Below, piece after piece: positions 1 through 9,466 of a stretch of 64,000 bases of DNA. The notes beneath the pieces are model-generated. The model made no database searches, had not been told where the DNA came from, and was given only the letters and a program-made list of their open reading frames with translations. The DNA is from Phycisphaera sp. (lineage in GTDB: Bacteria; Planctomycetota; Phycisphaerae; Phycisphaerales; UBA1924): contig RHLH01000001.1 of assembly GCA_003712165.1 (NCBI GenBank), positions 3,194,165 through 3,258,164 of the forward strand, written 5' to 3'. The position numbers were made by a program, and so were the translations under genes. Positions within the stretch are counted from its first letter, which is position 1; every line of letters starts with the position of its first letter.

Positions 1-1224
1 TTCGGTAAAGACGCCGGTGCCGTCGTTTGACCAGAAGATGGTGGGATCGACGTCGTACCCGCCGTGCGAGGCTTCGTTGTAGTGTGGCGGCGCGAAATCG
101 ATGCCGTTGGTATGCATGAGATCGAGGTCGCCGTCGTTGTCGAAATCGCTGAATGCCGCGGCCCATCCCCAGTCGCCGTCGCGTACGCCCGCGGCGTCGG
201 TGACATCGGTGAAGATCCGATTGCCGTCGTAGCGGTAGAGGCGGTTGCCGTCGCGGAGAGGCCGGAGCCCGGAGTCGTCGTTGATGGAGGTGACAAACCA
301 GTCGAGGTCACCGTCCCCGTCGTAATCGCCGACAGCCGAGCCCATGCCGAACGTGTCGGTGCCCACGTTTGCGGCATCGGTGCCATCGGTAAACGTGCCG
401 TCGCCGTTGTTCCAAAAGAGCCTGCTCGTCTGGTGGTCGCCCGCGATGATCAGATCGGGGTGGCCGTCACGATCGAGGTCTGTGAATCGGGGTGCGAAGC
501 TCATCGAGTCGAATACCGCAGGGTTATTCGACAAAACAAGGTCGAGGAAGGTGCCTGTGGCGAGCGTGACGTCTGTGAAGTGGCCCGGGTTCGCGGCACC
601 CTGGTTCCTGTAGAGCTTCGAGTTCTGTGGGGCCCCGGTCAGGTTCTGCGAGTCGAAGCGCCACTCTGTTGTGTAGAAATCGAGGTAGCCGTCGAGATCG
701 TAATCACCGAAACCAATGCTGTACCCGAAGTGACGATCGATCCCGAATAGGTCCGCGCCACGCGCGGCGGCTTCTTCAGTAAATACGCCGGTGCCGTCGT
801 TGATAAAGAGGTAGTAGTGATTGACGTCGATCGCGGTGACATAGATATCGAGGTCACCGTCGTTGTCGATGTCGGCGGCCTGAGCGCCGTTGGTGTTGGC
901 AACGAGAGGTGTGGGCCCGAATGCCGTGGTCGTTGCGTCGGTAAAGGTGCCGTCGCCGTTGTTAAAATACATAATGTCGGCATGGCCGTAACGGGTGACG
1001 AAGAGGTCGACCCAGCCGTCGTTGTTGAAGTCGCCGCAGCTGGCGCTGCCTGAGTAGTAGGCTTGCTGTTCTTCGCCAGAAACAAGCGTGTGCTGCAGGT
1101 GGTTGATGCCGCTGGTCGCGGTTACATCGGTGAAGGTCCATGACTGGGCAGACGATTGACCGACCAAACTAGTGAGTGCAACCAGAACACCTGCGGTGCT
1201 CATGCGTGTCGTCAGTCCGTACAT
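1..1224 (-). CDS. Exported FG-GAP/VCBS-repeat protein (C-terminus beyond window)
   Basis: The minus frame is open from an ATG at 1224 to the left edge (408 codons, no stop). A GGAGG lies about 7 bases before the ATG. The N-terminus is a signal peptide whose hydrophobic core VLVALTSLVG is followed by SSAQS. The rest is repeated calcium-loop motifs of the FG-GAP/VCBS type, such as DFNNDGWVDLF, DIDNDGDLDIY, DYDLDGYLDFY and DFDNDGDLDLM, separated by FTD phrases. This pattern is typical of beta-propeller integrin-like and CRTAC1/UnbV-like exported proteins. Whether it ends in the GC module of the array below cannot be seen because the C-terminus is missing. A second in-frame ATG at 1203 is an alternative start. 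Confidence 0.85.
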   Translation of the reverse strand, partial: MYGLTTRMSTAGVLVALTSLVGQSSAQSWTFTDVTATSGINHLQHTLVSGEEQQAYYSGSASCGDFNNDGWVDLFVTRYGHADIMYFNNGDGTFTDATTTAFGPTPLVANTNGAQAADIDNDGDLDIYVTAIDVNHYYLFINDGTGVFTEEAAARGADLFGIDRHFGYSIGFGDYDLDGYLDFYTTEWRFDSQNLTGAPQNSKLYRNQGAANPGHFTDVTLATGTFLDLVLSNNPAVFDSMSFAPRFTDLDRDGHPDLIIAGDHQTSRLFWNNGDGTFTDGTDAANVGTDTFGMGSAVGDYDGDGDLDWFVTSINDDSGLRPLRDGNRLYRYDGNRIFTDVTDAAGVRDGDWGWAAAFSDFDNDGDLDLMHTNGIDFAPPHYNEASHGGYDVDPTIFWSNDGTGVFTE

Positions 1225-1444
1225 CTCTCACTCCTCCCGCCCGCTCAGCATGGGAGCGGGCCAGCCATTTGCTATTCGGCTCGGCGTGTAAACACAGCCT
1301 GGGCCCGAGAATCCGGGCCGCCGAGAACATCACCCACACGGCTCAATCTTACTACGAACGCGGGGTTTGGGCAATGAAATCAGGCTTGCCCAGCCTCACA
1401 AGCGGGCACACCGAGAGCTGATAACTCACACTTGGAGCGGATAT

Positions 1445-3508
1445 CTATTCGGACCTGTAGGGCAAGTAGTTGAGATAGAGTTCGAGCCGGTCGCGGTACC
1501 GCTGCACCTGCGAGGGTGGCGCCATCTCGATGCACTTGCGCTGCCACTCGACGGCCTGGTCGAAGTCGCCCGCCTCGGAGAGGCTCGCGGCGTAGGTGGA
1601 GATCGTGGAGATCTCTGTCCAGTTGGATTGCTCGCAGGCGCGGCGAGCAAGGTCAACCGCACGGAAGCCGTCGCGGATCGATGCATCTGGAGACGTCGCA
1701 AGAAGCCAGGCGAGGTTGTTGAGTGCCTGAATATCCATCGGATTGAGTTCGATGGCTCTGTTGAGATCGGCCACCGCGTCAGCGGTTCGTCCGAGATTCA
1801 TGTACGCCAGCGCCCGGCCCGCAAGCGCATCGGCATCACGAACACGTCGCTGCTCATCGGACACGCCTTCGGGCAGCACGAGACCCAGAGCAGCGGAGTA
1901 ATCCTGTGCCGCGAGATCGTACTGGCCGATCGCGTTCAGGAGCGAACCCCGGCCCGTGTACGCCTCCCAGTAGTACTTCGAAAAGAGCGAGTGCGCACCG
2001 GGTTCGACCTCGATCGCTGCGGTATAGGCGTGCATCGAATCCTGGTAGTTGTTGGTGAGCCTGAGAAGCGCGCCGGCCATCACCATCGCCTGCTGGTGCC
2101 TGGGTTCAACCTCGACTGCGCTCTGTAGAGCAGCGATCGCGTCCGTGTAGCGGCCCGCATCGCGGTGAATGACGGCCATGTTGTAGAACACCCTGGGCTC
2201 AGGGTGCTTGGCTGCGTTGTCTTCCATGAGCCCGAGATGGCTACGCCATGTGTCGTTGCGCTGGTAGGTGGCCACCGACAGGACAAACGTGACAATCGCG
2301 AGCGCCCCGATCGCGCCGGCCCGATTGGGAATAAGCCAGAACACCGCAGCCACGAACAGCATCGCAAGCCCGATGATCGGCAGGTACATCCGGTGCTCGT
2401 ACACCATCTCAAGCGGGATGATCGTTGACTCGACCGCCAGATGCAGCAGGAACCAGAGAATGCCGAACGCGACAAGTGGCGCCCTGCGACTCGCCAGCAA
2501 GGCAACAGCGGCCATGCCCACGATGCCGAACATGCTCAGGAGCGTTGTGATGGGCGAAACGAGCGAAGTCGAAGTCGGGTAGTCGTAGATCAGTACGAGC
2601 CTTGACGGGGCGGGCCAGATGGAAAGTCCGATGTAGTGCATGACTACACGGGCCTGTGTGAGCACGCGCTCGGACATATCAAACTCGCGCCGGTCGTAGC
2701 CCTTGACGAGGAGTTTGTGGAGCGTACCGCCCTCGAAGAAGAGCCCGCTCTTGAACACGAGAACGACACCCACCGCGAGCAGCAGGCATACTGAGGCCGC
2801 GATGATTGTGCTCTTCTCAAATTTGAGCTTGTGACCCTGCGCGATCCACTCGTAGAGAAGGATCGCCGCGGGCAGCGTCACGGCATACTGCTTCGTGCCA
2901 AGCGCCATTAGCCAGCACGCGAACGCACCGACCCACCAGACGACCCTGGCTTTGGTGTGTGTTCTATCGGCCTCCCTGCCGTAGATATAGCAGAGCAGGC
3001 CCGAGATGTAGAACAGCGCACAGAGACTGGTCATCCGTTGAACGATGTATGTGACCGCCTGCGTCTGGATCGGGTGCGCCACGAATACGAGCGCGACGCC
3101 CAGCGACATCATCGTGATCTCACCGGGAGTGAGCTCTCGCTTGATGAGCAGCGGAAACAGCCGCCTCGATAGCAGATACACCGCAAAGCCCGCGAGCATG
3201 TGGATGATCGTGTTGACCGCGTGGTAGCCGGCGACCTCGAGCCCGCCAAAATAGTGGTTGAGGGCGAACGAGAGATACGCGACAGGCCTCGGTGTGTTGC
3301 TGCCCGAAAGGGAGTCTTTGATTGACTCGGCGTTGAACTCGTCCATGTGGACGTTCGGGTTCTCGACAATGTTCTGGAAATCGTCGAAAATGAACTCACC
3401 GTCCATTGTGTGAAAGTAACAAACCCACGTGACAATCGCGACCGCGAGCATCGGGAGCGCGAGGTGCTTCATCACAGATACTTTGCTTGGTGTGCCGGCT
3501 GTGTTCAT
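1445..3508 (-). CDS. Multispanning membrane protein with C-terminal TPR repeats (PMT/TMTC-like)
   Basis: The protein has 687 residues. The first roughly 430 are hydrophobic segments typical of GT-C glycosyltransferase-like proteins, with an acidic loop EFIFDDFQNI near residue 40 that resembles the first-loop acidic motif of mannosyltransferase-type enzymes. From about residue 440 there are several tetratricopeptide repeats, for example YNMAVIHRDAGRYTDAIAAL and GRALAYMNLGRTADAVADLN. The combination resembles the TMTC/TPR-PMT architecture. The ATG overlaps the stop of the upstream double sulfotransferase as ATGA, so it is the last gene of the cluster. A role as a glycosyltransferase in polymer or protein glycosylation is inference; the acceptor and donor are unknown. 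Confidence 0.8.
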   Translation of the reverse strand: MNTAGTPSKVSVMKHLALPMLAVAIVTWVCYFHTMDGEFIFDDFQNIVENPNVHMDEFNAESIKDSLSGSNTPRPVAYLSFALNHYFGGLEVAGYHAVNTIIHMLAGFAVYLLSRRLFPLLIKRELTPGEITMMSLGVALVFVAHPIQTQAVTYIVQRMTSLCALFYISGLLCYIYGREADRTHTKARVVWWVGAFACWLMALGTKQYAVTLPAAILLYEWIAQGHKLKFEKSTIIAASVCLLLAVGVVLVFKSGLFFEGGTLHKLLVKGYDRREFDMSERVLTQARVVMHYIGLSIWPAPSRLVLIYDYPTSTSLVSPITTLLSMFGIVGMAAVALLASRRAPLVAFGILWFLLHLAVESTIIPLEMVYEHRMYLPIIGLAMLFVAAVFWLIPNRAGAIGALAIVTFVLSVATYQRNDTWRSHLGLMEDNAAKHPEPRVFYNMAVIHRDAGRYTDAIAALQSAVEVEPRHQQAMVMAGALLRLTNNYQDSMHAYTAAIEVEPGAHSLFSKYYWEAYTGRGSLLNAIGQYDLAAQDYSAALGLVLPEGVSDEQRRVRDADALAGRALAYMNLGRTADAVADLNRAIELNPMDIQALNNLAWLLATSPDASIRDGFRAVDLARRACEQSNWTEISTISTYAASLSEAGDFDQAVEWQRKCIEMAPPSQVQRYRDRLELYLNYLPYRSE

Positions 3509-5283
3509 CGCGGACGGTCCTGCTGACTGGGTTCGTAGCCGAACTGGTGCATCATCGGTGCACAGACTCGCTCGATCTCGGCAAGATTATCAGCCCCGAA
3601 GAACTCATCGGCACGCACAGTTCTGTTCCCTGCGGGCTGGAACTGGTGGTCGAGCATGTCGGTGATATCCGCCTTCCTATCAAGCCTCAGCGTATCCGTG
3701 AGTGCGTCAATCTGTGCAAGTTTGTCTGCTGTGAAGTCTTCGTATCGCACGAGCAGTGCTCGGCTCTTGATCTGTATATAAAGCTCTGCGCCCCGGTTCC
3801 AGCGATCGGCAAGAACCCCGACATACCCCCTGCCGCTGCCGCCCCACGCTGCGCGGTCCACCGACGGGCTCCCATTGAGACGCTGCTTGATTCTGTATAT
3901 CAGCGGCAGCTTCCGTCCGGTCCCTGAAATGCCCCTCCTGTTGAGGATGCTCCTGATGTTCTGTCGTGGATCACGCACAACGAATACGACCTGCGAATCC
4001 GGGAAGAACGCGGCGATGTCATCCGCTGCGAACGTCATCGCAGGTATCTTGACGAGATCGGCTTCAAACAGATCCGCGTTGCGCTCATAGAACGCGGCGA
4101 TACTCATCTCCCCTCTCGCCAGCCGGTAGCCCTCGCGCCTGCGGCTTCTTGGAAGATCGATCGTGGTGGTCAGGCCGGCACGAGCGGCGAGCAAGCCTGC
4201 GATCGCGGTTGTCCCCGACTTGTGGTTTCCGAGCACGATCACCCGGGGTTGGCGCACAGCCCTTGTCAGGGCTGAATGTATGCGGGGGAAAGCGCCGTGC
4301 TGGACGTAACGAGGATCGCGCCACAGGTAGCAAGTCAGGCGGGGCCATCTCGCGGCGAATGCACACGCGGAACGTAGACCGACGCGAACGATGTGCCCTT
4401 TGAGAGCGAGTTTCGTGGTACCCGTTATGAGTTTATATCCGGCACGGACAAGCTCTGGTCCCGCCAGCCGTTCAAGCTCGACGATCGTCTCTGCAGGCAA
4501 CTCACCACGCCAGCGATCGATCGAGGTGGTTGTGAACCCCTCGCGGCGGTCCTCGAACGAGCTGTTCTCCACCGTCGCGTCGAGCATCTCGGTTGTGTTC
4601 GGGATACTGAGGAACGAACATAGTGATTCGAAGACTTCGCGTGGTTTCTGGGCGAGTTCTTCGTAGTGAACCGTTGTGATATTCGTGCTGTCTGGCGAGG
4701 AGAGGTATTTGCGTGCGAGACGCTCAGCCATGAGCCAGGATGCAACGAAGCGGGCGCTGCCGAAGGGCCGGTAGCTGAGTGCTCCGGTCCGGTTGCGTGT
4801 GGCCTGAGAGTGGTACGCCGCTCTCAGATCGCGCCGGGTGATGATGATCCTCGCATCGGGGAATTCGCGCAGGATCGCGGAGATATGGAAAACGTGAAGA
4901 GGCGTCTTCTCGCCGACGCGCTTGGAGTCCTGGGTCGTCGTGTGCGCAAGGACATGGCGCATGACCGCGCAGGCGCTCTCGAACCTTGCCGGCGCGCTCT
5001 CCGCGCTCGCGCGCAGCTGCTCTCGCCGCCAGTCGTGCTTGGGCTTGGCCCACTCGCGGTTGATCCTGCCGATGCGCTCGGCGATGAACCGGATCAACTC
5101 TGGTCCGTTTCTCGAGACCACTTCGCCCCTGGGTGTCCAGAGCCATGCGAGGATCTTGGTCTCAGGCAGGATGTCGAGGTCGGGGTGACGCGACAGCGAT
5201 TTCTGGAGCAGCGTCGTGCCCGTGCGGTGGCAGCCGCAGATGAAAATCGGGCGTTCGACCGGGTTGGGCGTATGCGCGGTCAC
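3505..5283 (-). CDS. Tandem two-domain sulfotransferase
   Basis: I start this at the GTG at 5283, which overlaps the upstream stop as GTGA; the open frame runs much further upstream but only inside the FemAB-like gene. The 592-residue product has two complete sulfotransferase-like halves. The first has a PAPS 5'-phosphosulfate loop GCHRTGTTLL near residue 15 and a 3'-phosphate region IIITRRDLRAAYHS. The second has a loop GNHKSGTTAI near residue 352 and FVVRDPRQNIRSIL. The halves are clearly diverged. Single-domain family members are about 250-350 residues, so this is a fusion. It probably transfers sulfate from PAPS to a glycan or glycolipid made by the cluster. The ATGA overlap with the next gene suggests translational coupling. 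Confidence 0.85.
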   Translation of the reverse strand: MTAHTPNPVERPIFICGCHRTGTTLLQKSLSRHPDLDILPETKILAWLWTPRGEVVSRNGPELIRFIAERIGRINREWAKPKHDWRREQLRASAESAPARFESACAVMRHVLAHTTTQDSKRVGEKTPLHVFHISAILREFPDARIIITRRDLRAAYHSQATRNRTGALSYRPFGSARFVASWLMAERLARKYLSSPDSTNITTVHYEELAQKPREVFESLCSFLSIPNTTEMLDATVENSSFEDRREGFTTTSIDRWRGELPAETIVELERLAGPELVRAGYKLITGTTKLALKGHIVRVGLRSACAFAARWPRLTCYLWRDPRYVQHGAFPRIHSALTRAVRQPRVIVLGNHKSGTTAIAGLLAARAGLTTTIDLPRSRRREGYRLARGEMSIAAFYERNADLFEADLVKIPAMTFAADDIAAFFPDSQVVFVVRDPRQNIRSILNRRGISGTGRKLPLIYRIKQRLNGSPSVDRAAWGGSGRGYVGVLADRWNRGAELYIQIKSRALLVRYEDFTADKLAQIDALTDTLRLDRKADITDMLDHQFQPAGNRTVRADEFFGADNLAEIERVCAPMMHQFGYEPSQQDRPR

Positions 5284-6293
5284 GACGAACGCCCCCGCTT
5301 CCACGCGAGCAGGTTGCGCATGGGCCATCGCTTGGCGGCGCCGAGCATCAGCTTCCACATCTGTGCGCGCAGGGGCTGCACAACCAGTGTCCGGTGGACC
5401 AGCGGCACCTCGTCCGTGTGCCACAGCGTCTTGAACTGCGCGACACCCCTTGCGCTCTGGCCCGAGGGCATGAAGTCGAAACCATCCTTGCCCGCCTTGA
5501 TGGCGTCCTCGACCGCGGTGTGCAGCAGGACCTTGTTCGCCTCGAATTTCCGGCCTTCGGCGGAAGAAACGAGCATGAGGCCGTGCGAGAGAGAGTCGGA
5601 ATCGACGACGAGCATCGCACCGATCCGGGTTCCTTCGTGGATCGCCACGCTCAGGCGGGCACTGCCCCTTGGGGCGAGTTCTTCGACGATCGACCTGATG
5701 AGCGCCGGCTTGTATCGCGCGACGCCGCCTGTTCTCATCATCGTCTCGAGATAGAACCGATAGAGCGCATCGATCGAGTCGTTGTCGTCGCATATCTCGA
5801 CGCTGACGCCCCGCTTCCACGCACGCTTGATCTCCTGTCTGCGAATCCTCTTGTAGCTCGCAAGCAGCGATTCGGGCGTAAGCCCATCGAGCGGCAGGAT
5901 ATTGGTCTGGTCAGGGGTGCACTCGAAGCCGGACCAATCCCGCTCGGGCTCGCCCGGGTATCCGACGAGCTGGATCTGGCTGAGATTGTGCGCCTTGCCG
6001 AGCTGTTTGAGCAGCGCACGGAGCTTGTCGTTGTCCGGGAGCGTCCCGATCAGTCCGCCGTAAGGGTAGCTGAAGTAGCCCGTTCGGATGCCCGCCGCTG
6101 AGACGACGACGCCTATTGCGCCGCTCCGGGGTTCGCCGTCCTCTGTGACGACAAACGCGAGCGATTCGTCGGACACGCCCGCCCGGAGCACAGGCTCCCA
6201 CGCGCTGTCATGAAAGAGCAGGTGCTCGTGCTCGGCGCAGAGCGAGCGCCACACGTCGCCCGATGGATCGGTCTGAGTGATAGCCCAGGTCAT
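5280..6293 (-). CDS. FemAB-like / GNAT-fold acyltransferase
   Basis: The start at 6293 gives 337 residues beginning MTWAITQTDPSG and overlaps the upstream stop as ATGA. The central sequence (YFSYPYGGLIG, ASYKRIRRQEIKRAWKRGVS, AIHEGTRIGAMLVVD, HTAVEDAIKAGKDGFDFMPSG) matches the pattern of FemAB-type GNAT proteins found in exopolysaccharide and PEP-CTERM loci, including a late 'yyFdFGrs'-like segment. These enzymes transfer aminoacyl or acyl groups to amino sugars or peptides. Its place between two sulfotransferases suggests it decorates the same product, perhaps the amino sugar made by the aminotransferase encoded first in the cluster. The substrate is unknown. Confidence 0.75.
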   Translation of the reverse strand: MTWAITQTDPSGDVWRSLCAEHEHLLFHDSAWEPVLRAGVSDESLAFVVTEDGEPRSGAIGVVVSAAGIRTGYFSYPYGGLIGTLPDNDKLRALLKQLGKAHNLSQIQLVGYPGEPERDWSGFECTPDQTNILPLDGLTPESLLASYKRIRRQEIKRAWKRGVSVEICDDNDSIDALYRFYLETMMRTGGVARYKPALIRSIVEELAPRGSARLSVAIHEGTRIGAMLVVDSDSLSHGLMLVSSAEGRKFEANKVLLHTAVEDAIKAGKDGFDFMPSGQSARGVAQFKTLWHTDEVPLVHRTLVVQPLRAQMWKLMLGAAKRWPMRNLLAWKRGRSS

Positions 6294-7345
6294 GCGTTTG
6301 TGTCGTCGTCTTGGCCGGCCCGGTGCCACTGCGGGTTGTTGCGCCCGGCGCGAACCATGATCTCGCGCATGCCCGCGAGTCTCTTGGCGCGCTTCTTGAG
6401 TTCCCTGATCCCTGCGGGGCCTCTCAGCAGTTGGGGCACCGCGGCACGCGCAGCGTTCGAGAGCTTGCGCAGCGTGCCGGTCTGCTGGGCGCCCAGCTCC
6501 GTGACGTGGTTTGGTGTGTATCCCAACTGAAGCATCTGCCCGCCCGCGATGCGCTCGATGGCTTTCTGCTCGCGAACAGAGAGCTCGTTCAGGAACTTGC
6601 CCTGGTTGCCCGTCATGACGGGCTTGGTCAGGTTCTTCCACCCGATCGCGGCATCGGCGCTGGTCTTGGCTTCCCTGCCCTTGTGAAACTCGAGCATTGA
6701 GTCATCGAACTCTTCGCCGATCGCGGCGCAGATACGCCGCAGTTGAGGCTCGGCGTCGGTGATCAGGTCCTCGTAGTGCACAACGGTGATCCGCGCGGGA
6801 TCCGGCGCCATGCTCAGAAAGTGCAGCGCGTACGCCTGCTCGGCGGACCACATCCTGGCGGCGTCCTTCACCCCACCGGGGTGACCGGGCGATTTCTTCC
6901 AGCTCAGCGCCATGTCGCGGGCATCGCGAACGAGATAGACGAAGTGCGCATCCGGAAAGAGCACAACGAGATCCGGCGCGTGCTGCATGTTCCCGTTGTC
7001 TTTGATGAAGAGTCGCGATTTGTTGTCGTGCCGCGCCGCAAGGCCATAGAGAGAGCGGACGAGCCCCGGGAAGGAAGGCTCATCGCAGTTCTCGACGACC
7101 TGCTCGGGCGTGGGCAGGTGGGGCCAGCCGCGGAGTTGGATGTCAACGACGTGGACCATGTCCTTGGCCAACTGCGTGAGAGCCGGTGTGTCGGTGAGCG
7201 GGCCGTAGTTCGGCAGGAGCGGAATGAAGACCTTGGCGAGGTGCGGCGAGTGCGGCGCGCAGAACTGTGGATGACTGTCCATCATCACGCGGATGAGGTT
7301 GCTGCCCGAACGCTCTGAACTGAGTAGGAAAACAGGGCCGCTCAC
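6290..7345 (-). CDS. Single-domain sulfotransferase
   Basis: The product has 351 residues. The N-terminus carries a PAPS-binding loop FLLSSERSGSNLIRVMMDSH, and later HFVYLVRDARDMALSWKKS is the 3'-phosphate-binding strand-helix. ITVVHYEDLI is the usual downstream segment. It is distinct from both halves of the double sulfotransferase two genes downstream. The start overlaps the stop of the flippase-like gene as ATGA and its stop overlaps the FemAB-like start as ATGA. The substrate is probably the glycan or lipid of this cluster (inference). Confidence 0.85.
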   Translation of the reverse strand: MSGPVFLLSSERSGSNLIRVMMDSHPQFCAPHSPHLAKVFIPLLPNYGPLTDTPALTQLAKDMVHVVDIQLRGWPHLPTPEQVVENCDEPSFPGLVRSLYGLAARHDNKSRLFIKDNGNMQHAPDLVVLFPDAHFVYLVRDARDMALSWKKSPGHPGGVKDAARMWSAEQAYALHFLSMAPDPARITVVHYEDLITDAEPQLRRICAAIGEEFDDSMLEFHKGREAKTSADAAIGWKNLTKPVMTGNQGKFLNELSVREQKAIERIAGGQMLQLGYTPNHVTELGAQQTGTLRKLSNAARAAVPQLLRGPAGIRELKKRAKRLAGMREIMVRAGRNNPQWHRAGQDDDTNA

Positions 7346-8313
7346 GAGTCATCCTTTGCTGCAGGGGTCGACGAGGTATCTTTGTCGGCCTGTTCTGTCT
7401 GATCGCCCTGTCTCTGCAGGAGCCAGAGGCTCGGAGCGCCGAGGCCCACGCCCACCAGCATATTGACCACACGCACCAGAACGAGCACGACAGCTGTCTG
7501 CGCCGAGGTCACCGTGAGCATCTGGGCGTAGTAGAGGCTGACCATCTCCTGGAATCCGACCGAGCCCGGCGTAAGCCTGATGAGCGAGCCGACGCGCTGT
7601 GACGACATCAGTAGAAGAGCGCCGGGCGAGTCCATACCAATCTCGAACGCTCCGAACGCCGCGACTATGCCTACGACGTTGACGAACATCGAGAGCAGCA
7701 CGACCGCCGACGCCCCGGCGATGAGCCGGGGCGAACCCACGATCATGTGCCAGCCATCGAGGACACGGTCCGTCTTTGTGCGCAGGTTGCCTGCGTTTGG
7801 GATGAGCTTGGGAGAGATCACCAGAGCTGCACACCCAAGAAGGATGACCGCCAGGACAACCCCGGCGATGGGATCGAAGGCTGCGCCTCGCGAAGCGAGC
7901 CAGCCCATTGCAGCTAGCCCGAGCGCGGCGCTGGCTGCGAGGAAGTAGATGTACAGAGCCGCCATCGTGCTCGCGAAGTGCTTAAACGGGAGCGCGTGGG
8001 CCTTCTTCATGTACGCGGCTCGGTACCCCGCGCCGACAGGCAGGATCAGGAGTTGGTTGAGCATGAGACCGGCGTAGCCGAGCTTGAGCGTTTCGACGAG
8101 CCCGATCTGCGAGCCCACGCTCCGCAGGAGCTGCCATTGGAACACACCGCGGAGCGTCATGCGCGAGATCATCAGCACGGTCAGCAGCACCACGAGCAAC
8201 GGGTTCGTGATGCGGAGCGACGAGATGGCGTCCCAGTTTTTGCTCAGGTACCACCACGCGGCGCCGAGCACGAGCGCGAGACTGACGAGCATGATGAGCT
8301 TGCCCGCCTTCAT
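7342..8313 (-). CDS. LPG-synthase-type transmembrane protein (flippase-like, UPF0104 family)
   Basis: The 323-residue, very hydrophobic protein has about seven or eight membrane segments. It carries family-typical phrases such as SRMTLRGVFQWQLLRSVG, LILPVGAGYRAAYMKK and LTPGSVGFQEMVSLYYAQ, matching the lysylphosphatidylglycerol synthase transmembrane region (without the cytosolic synthase half). Stand-alone members often sit in glycan loci and are thought to move lipid-linked substrates. Both ends overlap neighbours by ATGA, placing it in the same transcript as the glycosyltransferases. The C-terminal about 20 residues are polar and unstructured. Confidence 0.8.
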   Translation of the reverse strand: MKAGKLIMLVSLALVLGAAWWYLSKNWDAISSLRITNPLLVVLLTVLMISRMTLRGVFQWQLLRSVGSQIGLVETLKLGYAGLMLNQLLILPVGAGYRAAYMKKAHALPFKHFASTMAALYIYFLAASAALGLAAMGWLASRGAAFDPIAGVVLAVILLGCAALVISPKLIPNAGNLRTKTDRVLDGWHMIVGSPRLIAGASAVVLLSMFVNVVGIVAAFGAFEIGMDSPGALLLMSSQRVGSLIRLTPGSVGFQEMVSLYYAQMLTVTSAQTAVVLVLVRVVNMLVGVGLGAPSLWLLQRQGDQTEQADKDTSSTPAAKDDS

Positions 8314-9452
8314 GAAGCCGCCCCGATGTCAGACAGGAACCGCTTGGCGGTCTGTGTGATGTCGAAGGTACCGGCGAGCGAGTTCACCTCGGCTGCGTAC
8401 AGCTCGGGGCCGGTCTGCTCGAATGCGCGAAGCGCTTGCGCCAGCCCATCTACATCCTCTGGCTGGACAACGATGCCCGCCGGTGTTTGGCGCAGCAGGT
8501 CGCCCATATCGCCTACGTCTGAGGCGATAACGGGCGTGCCCAGCTGCAGAGCATCGGAGAAAACGAGCGGGATGCTCTCGTTGCGCGATGGGATGAGCAG
8601 GCAATCGGCGCTTCGGACACGCGCACGAACCTCGTCGCCGTCGGCGTAGCCCGATATCTCGACGCGCTCGGTGAGGTTGAGCCCTTTGTGCAGCTCACGG
8701 ACTTCCTGATCCATCGCGCCGCCCCCGATCATGTGCAGCGTGCCGGACCCGCCCTTATCGATATACCTTCGGAACGCCTGCAGGAGCACATCCACACCCT
8801 TGACACGGTCGTACCGCCCGACGAACTGGAATCTCGGGCTCTGGCGATCGGTGCCGAGCGGCGCGAGACCGTCTCGAAAAACGGCTCGGCTCGAAGGGAG
8901 AAACTCGATCGGGCGGTTTGATATCTCCTCTGCATCGTGTTTGAGCATCAGGCCGTCGGCGTAACGATTGGTTGAGCCCTGGAGCACGTTACTCACAACC
9001 GCGCGGAGCATCGGCAACTTGCCGTAGGTCCAGATGTCTGAACCCAGGCACCAAACCGAGTAGGGCACGTTGTGCTCTTTGCGCAGTGCCCCGGAGATGA
9101 TGCCGCCCGGCACCGCCCACATGGCCAACACGTGATCAACTGGTGATCGCTCGTGCAGGCTCAGCAGCTCGCGTGTGCCAGACTTGAGAAACCGAAATCC
9201 CGCAAAAGCGTCAAACGGGTTCCATGGATTGAGGCTGCTGAGCGGGCGGCCTTTGCCGGGCCACTTGAAGCAGTGAACCGTCACGCCTTTGGGTGAGTAC
9301 GAGCAGCCCTCGCCCTTGTCCTGTGTGATGATGTGAATCTCGTGGTTGTTCTTCGCGAGCTCGTGCGCAAAGTCGCGGACGAAGAGCCCTGCTGCAGCGG
9401 CGCCGTCAATCTCGGCGAGGGGGTAGGAGCTTGTGACGATCGCGATCCGCAC
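8310..9452 (-). CDS. Glycosyltransferase family 4
   Basis: The start is GTG at 9452; an ATG two bases further upstream is out of frame. The 380-residue GT-B protein begins RIAIVTSSYP with a glycine/alanine loop. The C-terminal half has FQFVGRYDRVKGVDVLLQAF and the donor-binding region PSRNESIPLVFSDALQLGTPVIAS. The usual E-x7-E motif reads E-x7-D here, a conservative change worth noting. It lies 14 bases after the GT2-aminotransferase gene and overlaps the flippase-like gene by ATGA. It probably adds a sugar to the lipid- or glycan-linked product on the cytoplasmic face. Confidence 0.88.
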   Translation of the reverse strand: MRIAIVTSSYPLAEIDGAAAAGLFVRDFAHELAKNNHEIHIITQDKGEGCSYSPKGVTVHCFKWPGKGRPLSSLNPWNPFDAFAGFRFLKSGTRELLSLHERSPVDHVLAMWAVPGGIISGALRKEHNVPYSVWCLGSDIWTYGKLPMLRAVVSNVLQGSTNRYADGLMLKHDAEEISNRPIEFLPSSRAVFRDGLAPLGTDRQSPRFQFVGRYDRVKGVDVLLQAFRRYIDKGGSGTLHMIGGGAMDQEVRELHKGLNLTERVEISGYADGDEVRARVRSADCLLIPSRNESIPLVFSDALQLGTPVIASDVGDMGDLLRQTPAGIVVQPEDVDGLAQALRAFEQTGPELYAAEVNSLAGTFDITQTAKRFLSDIGAAS

Positions 9453-9466
9453 ATCGGCCCCTGTGT

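Noticed and set aside
4666..5754. A 362-codon plus-strand frame across the sulfotransferase and FemAB genes
   Set aside because: Opposite strand of two well-supported genes; it has no recognisable domain and lacks a ribosome site.
9453..9454. ATG at 9454 as the start of the GT4 gene
   Set aside because: It is out of frame with the glycosyltransferase; the in-frame start is the GTG at 9452.
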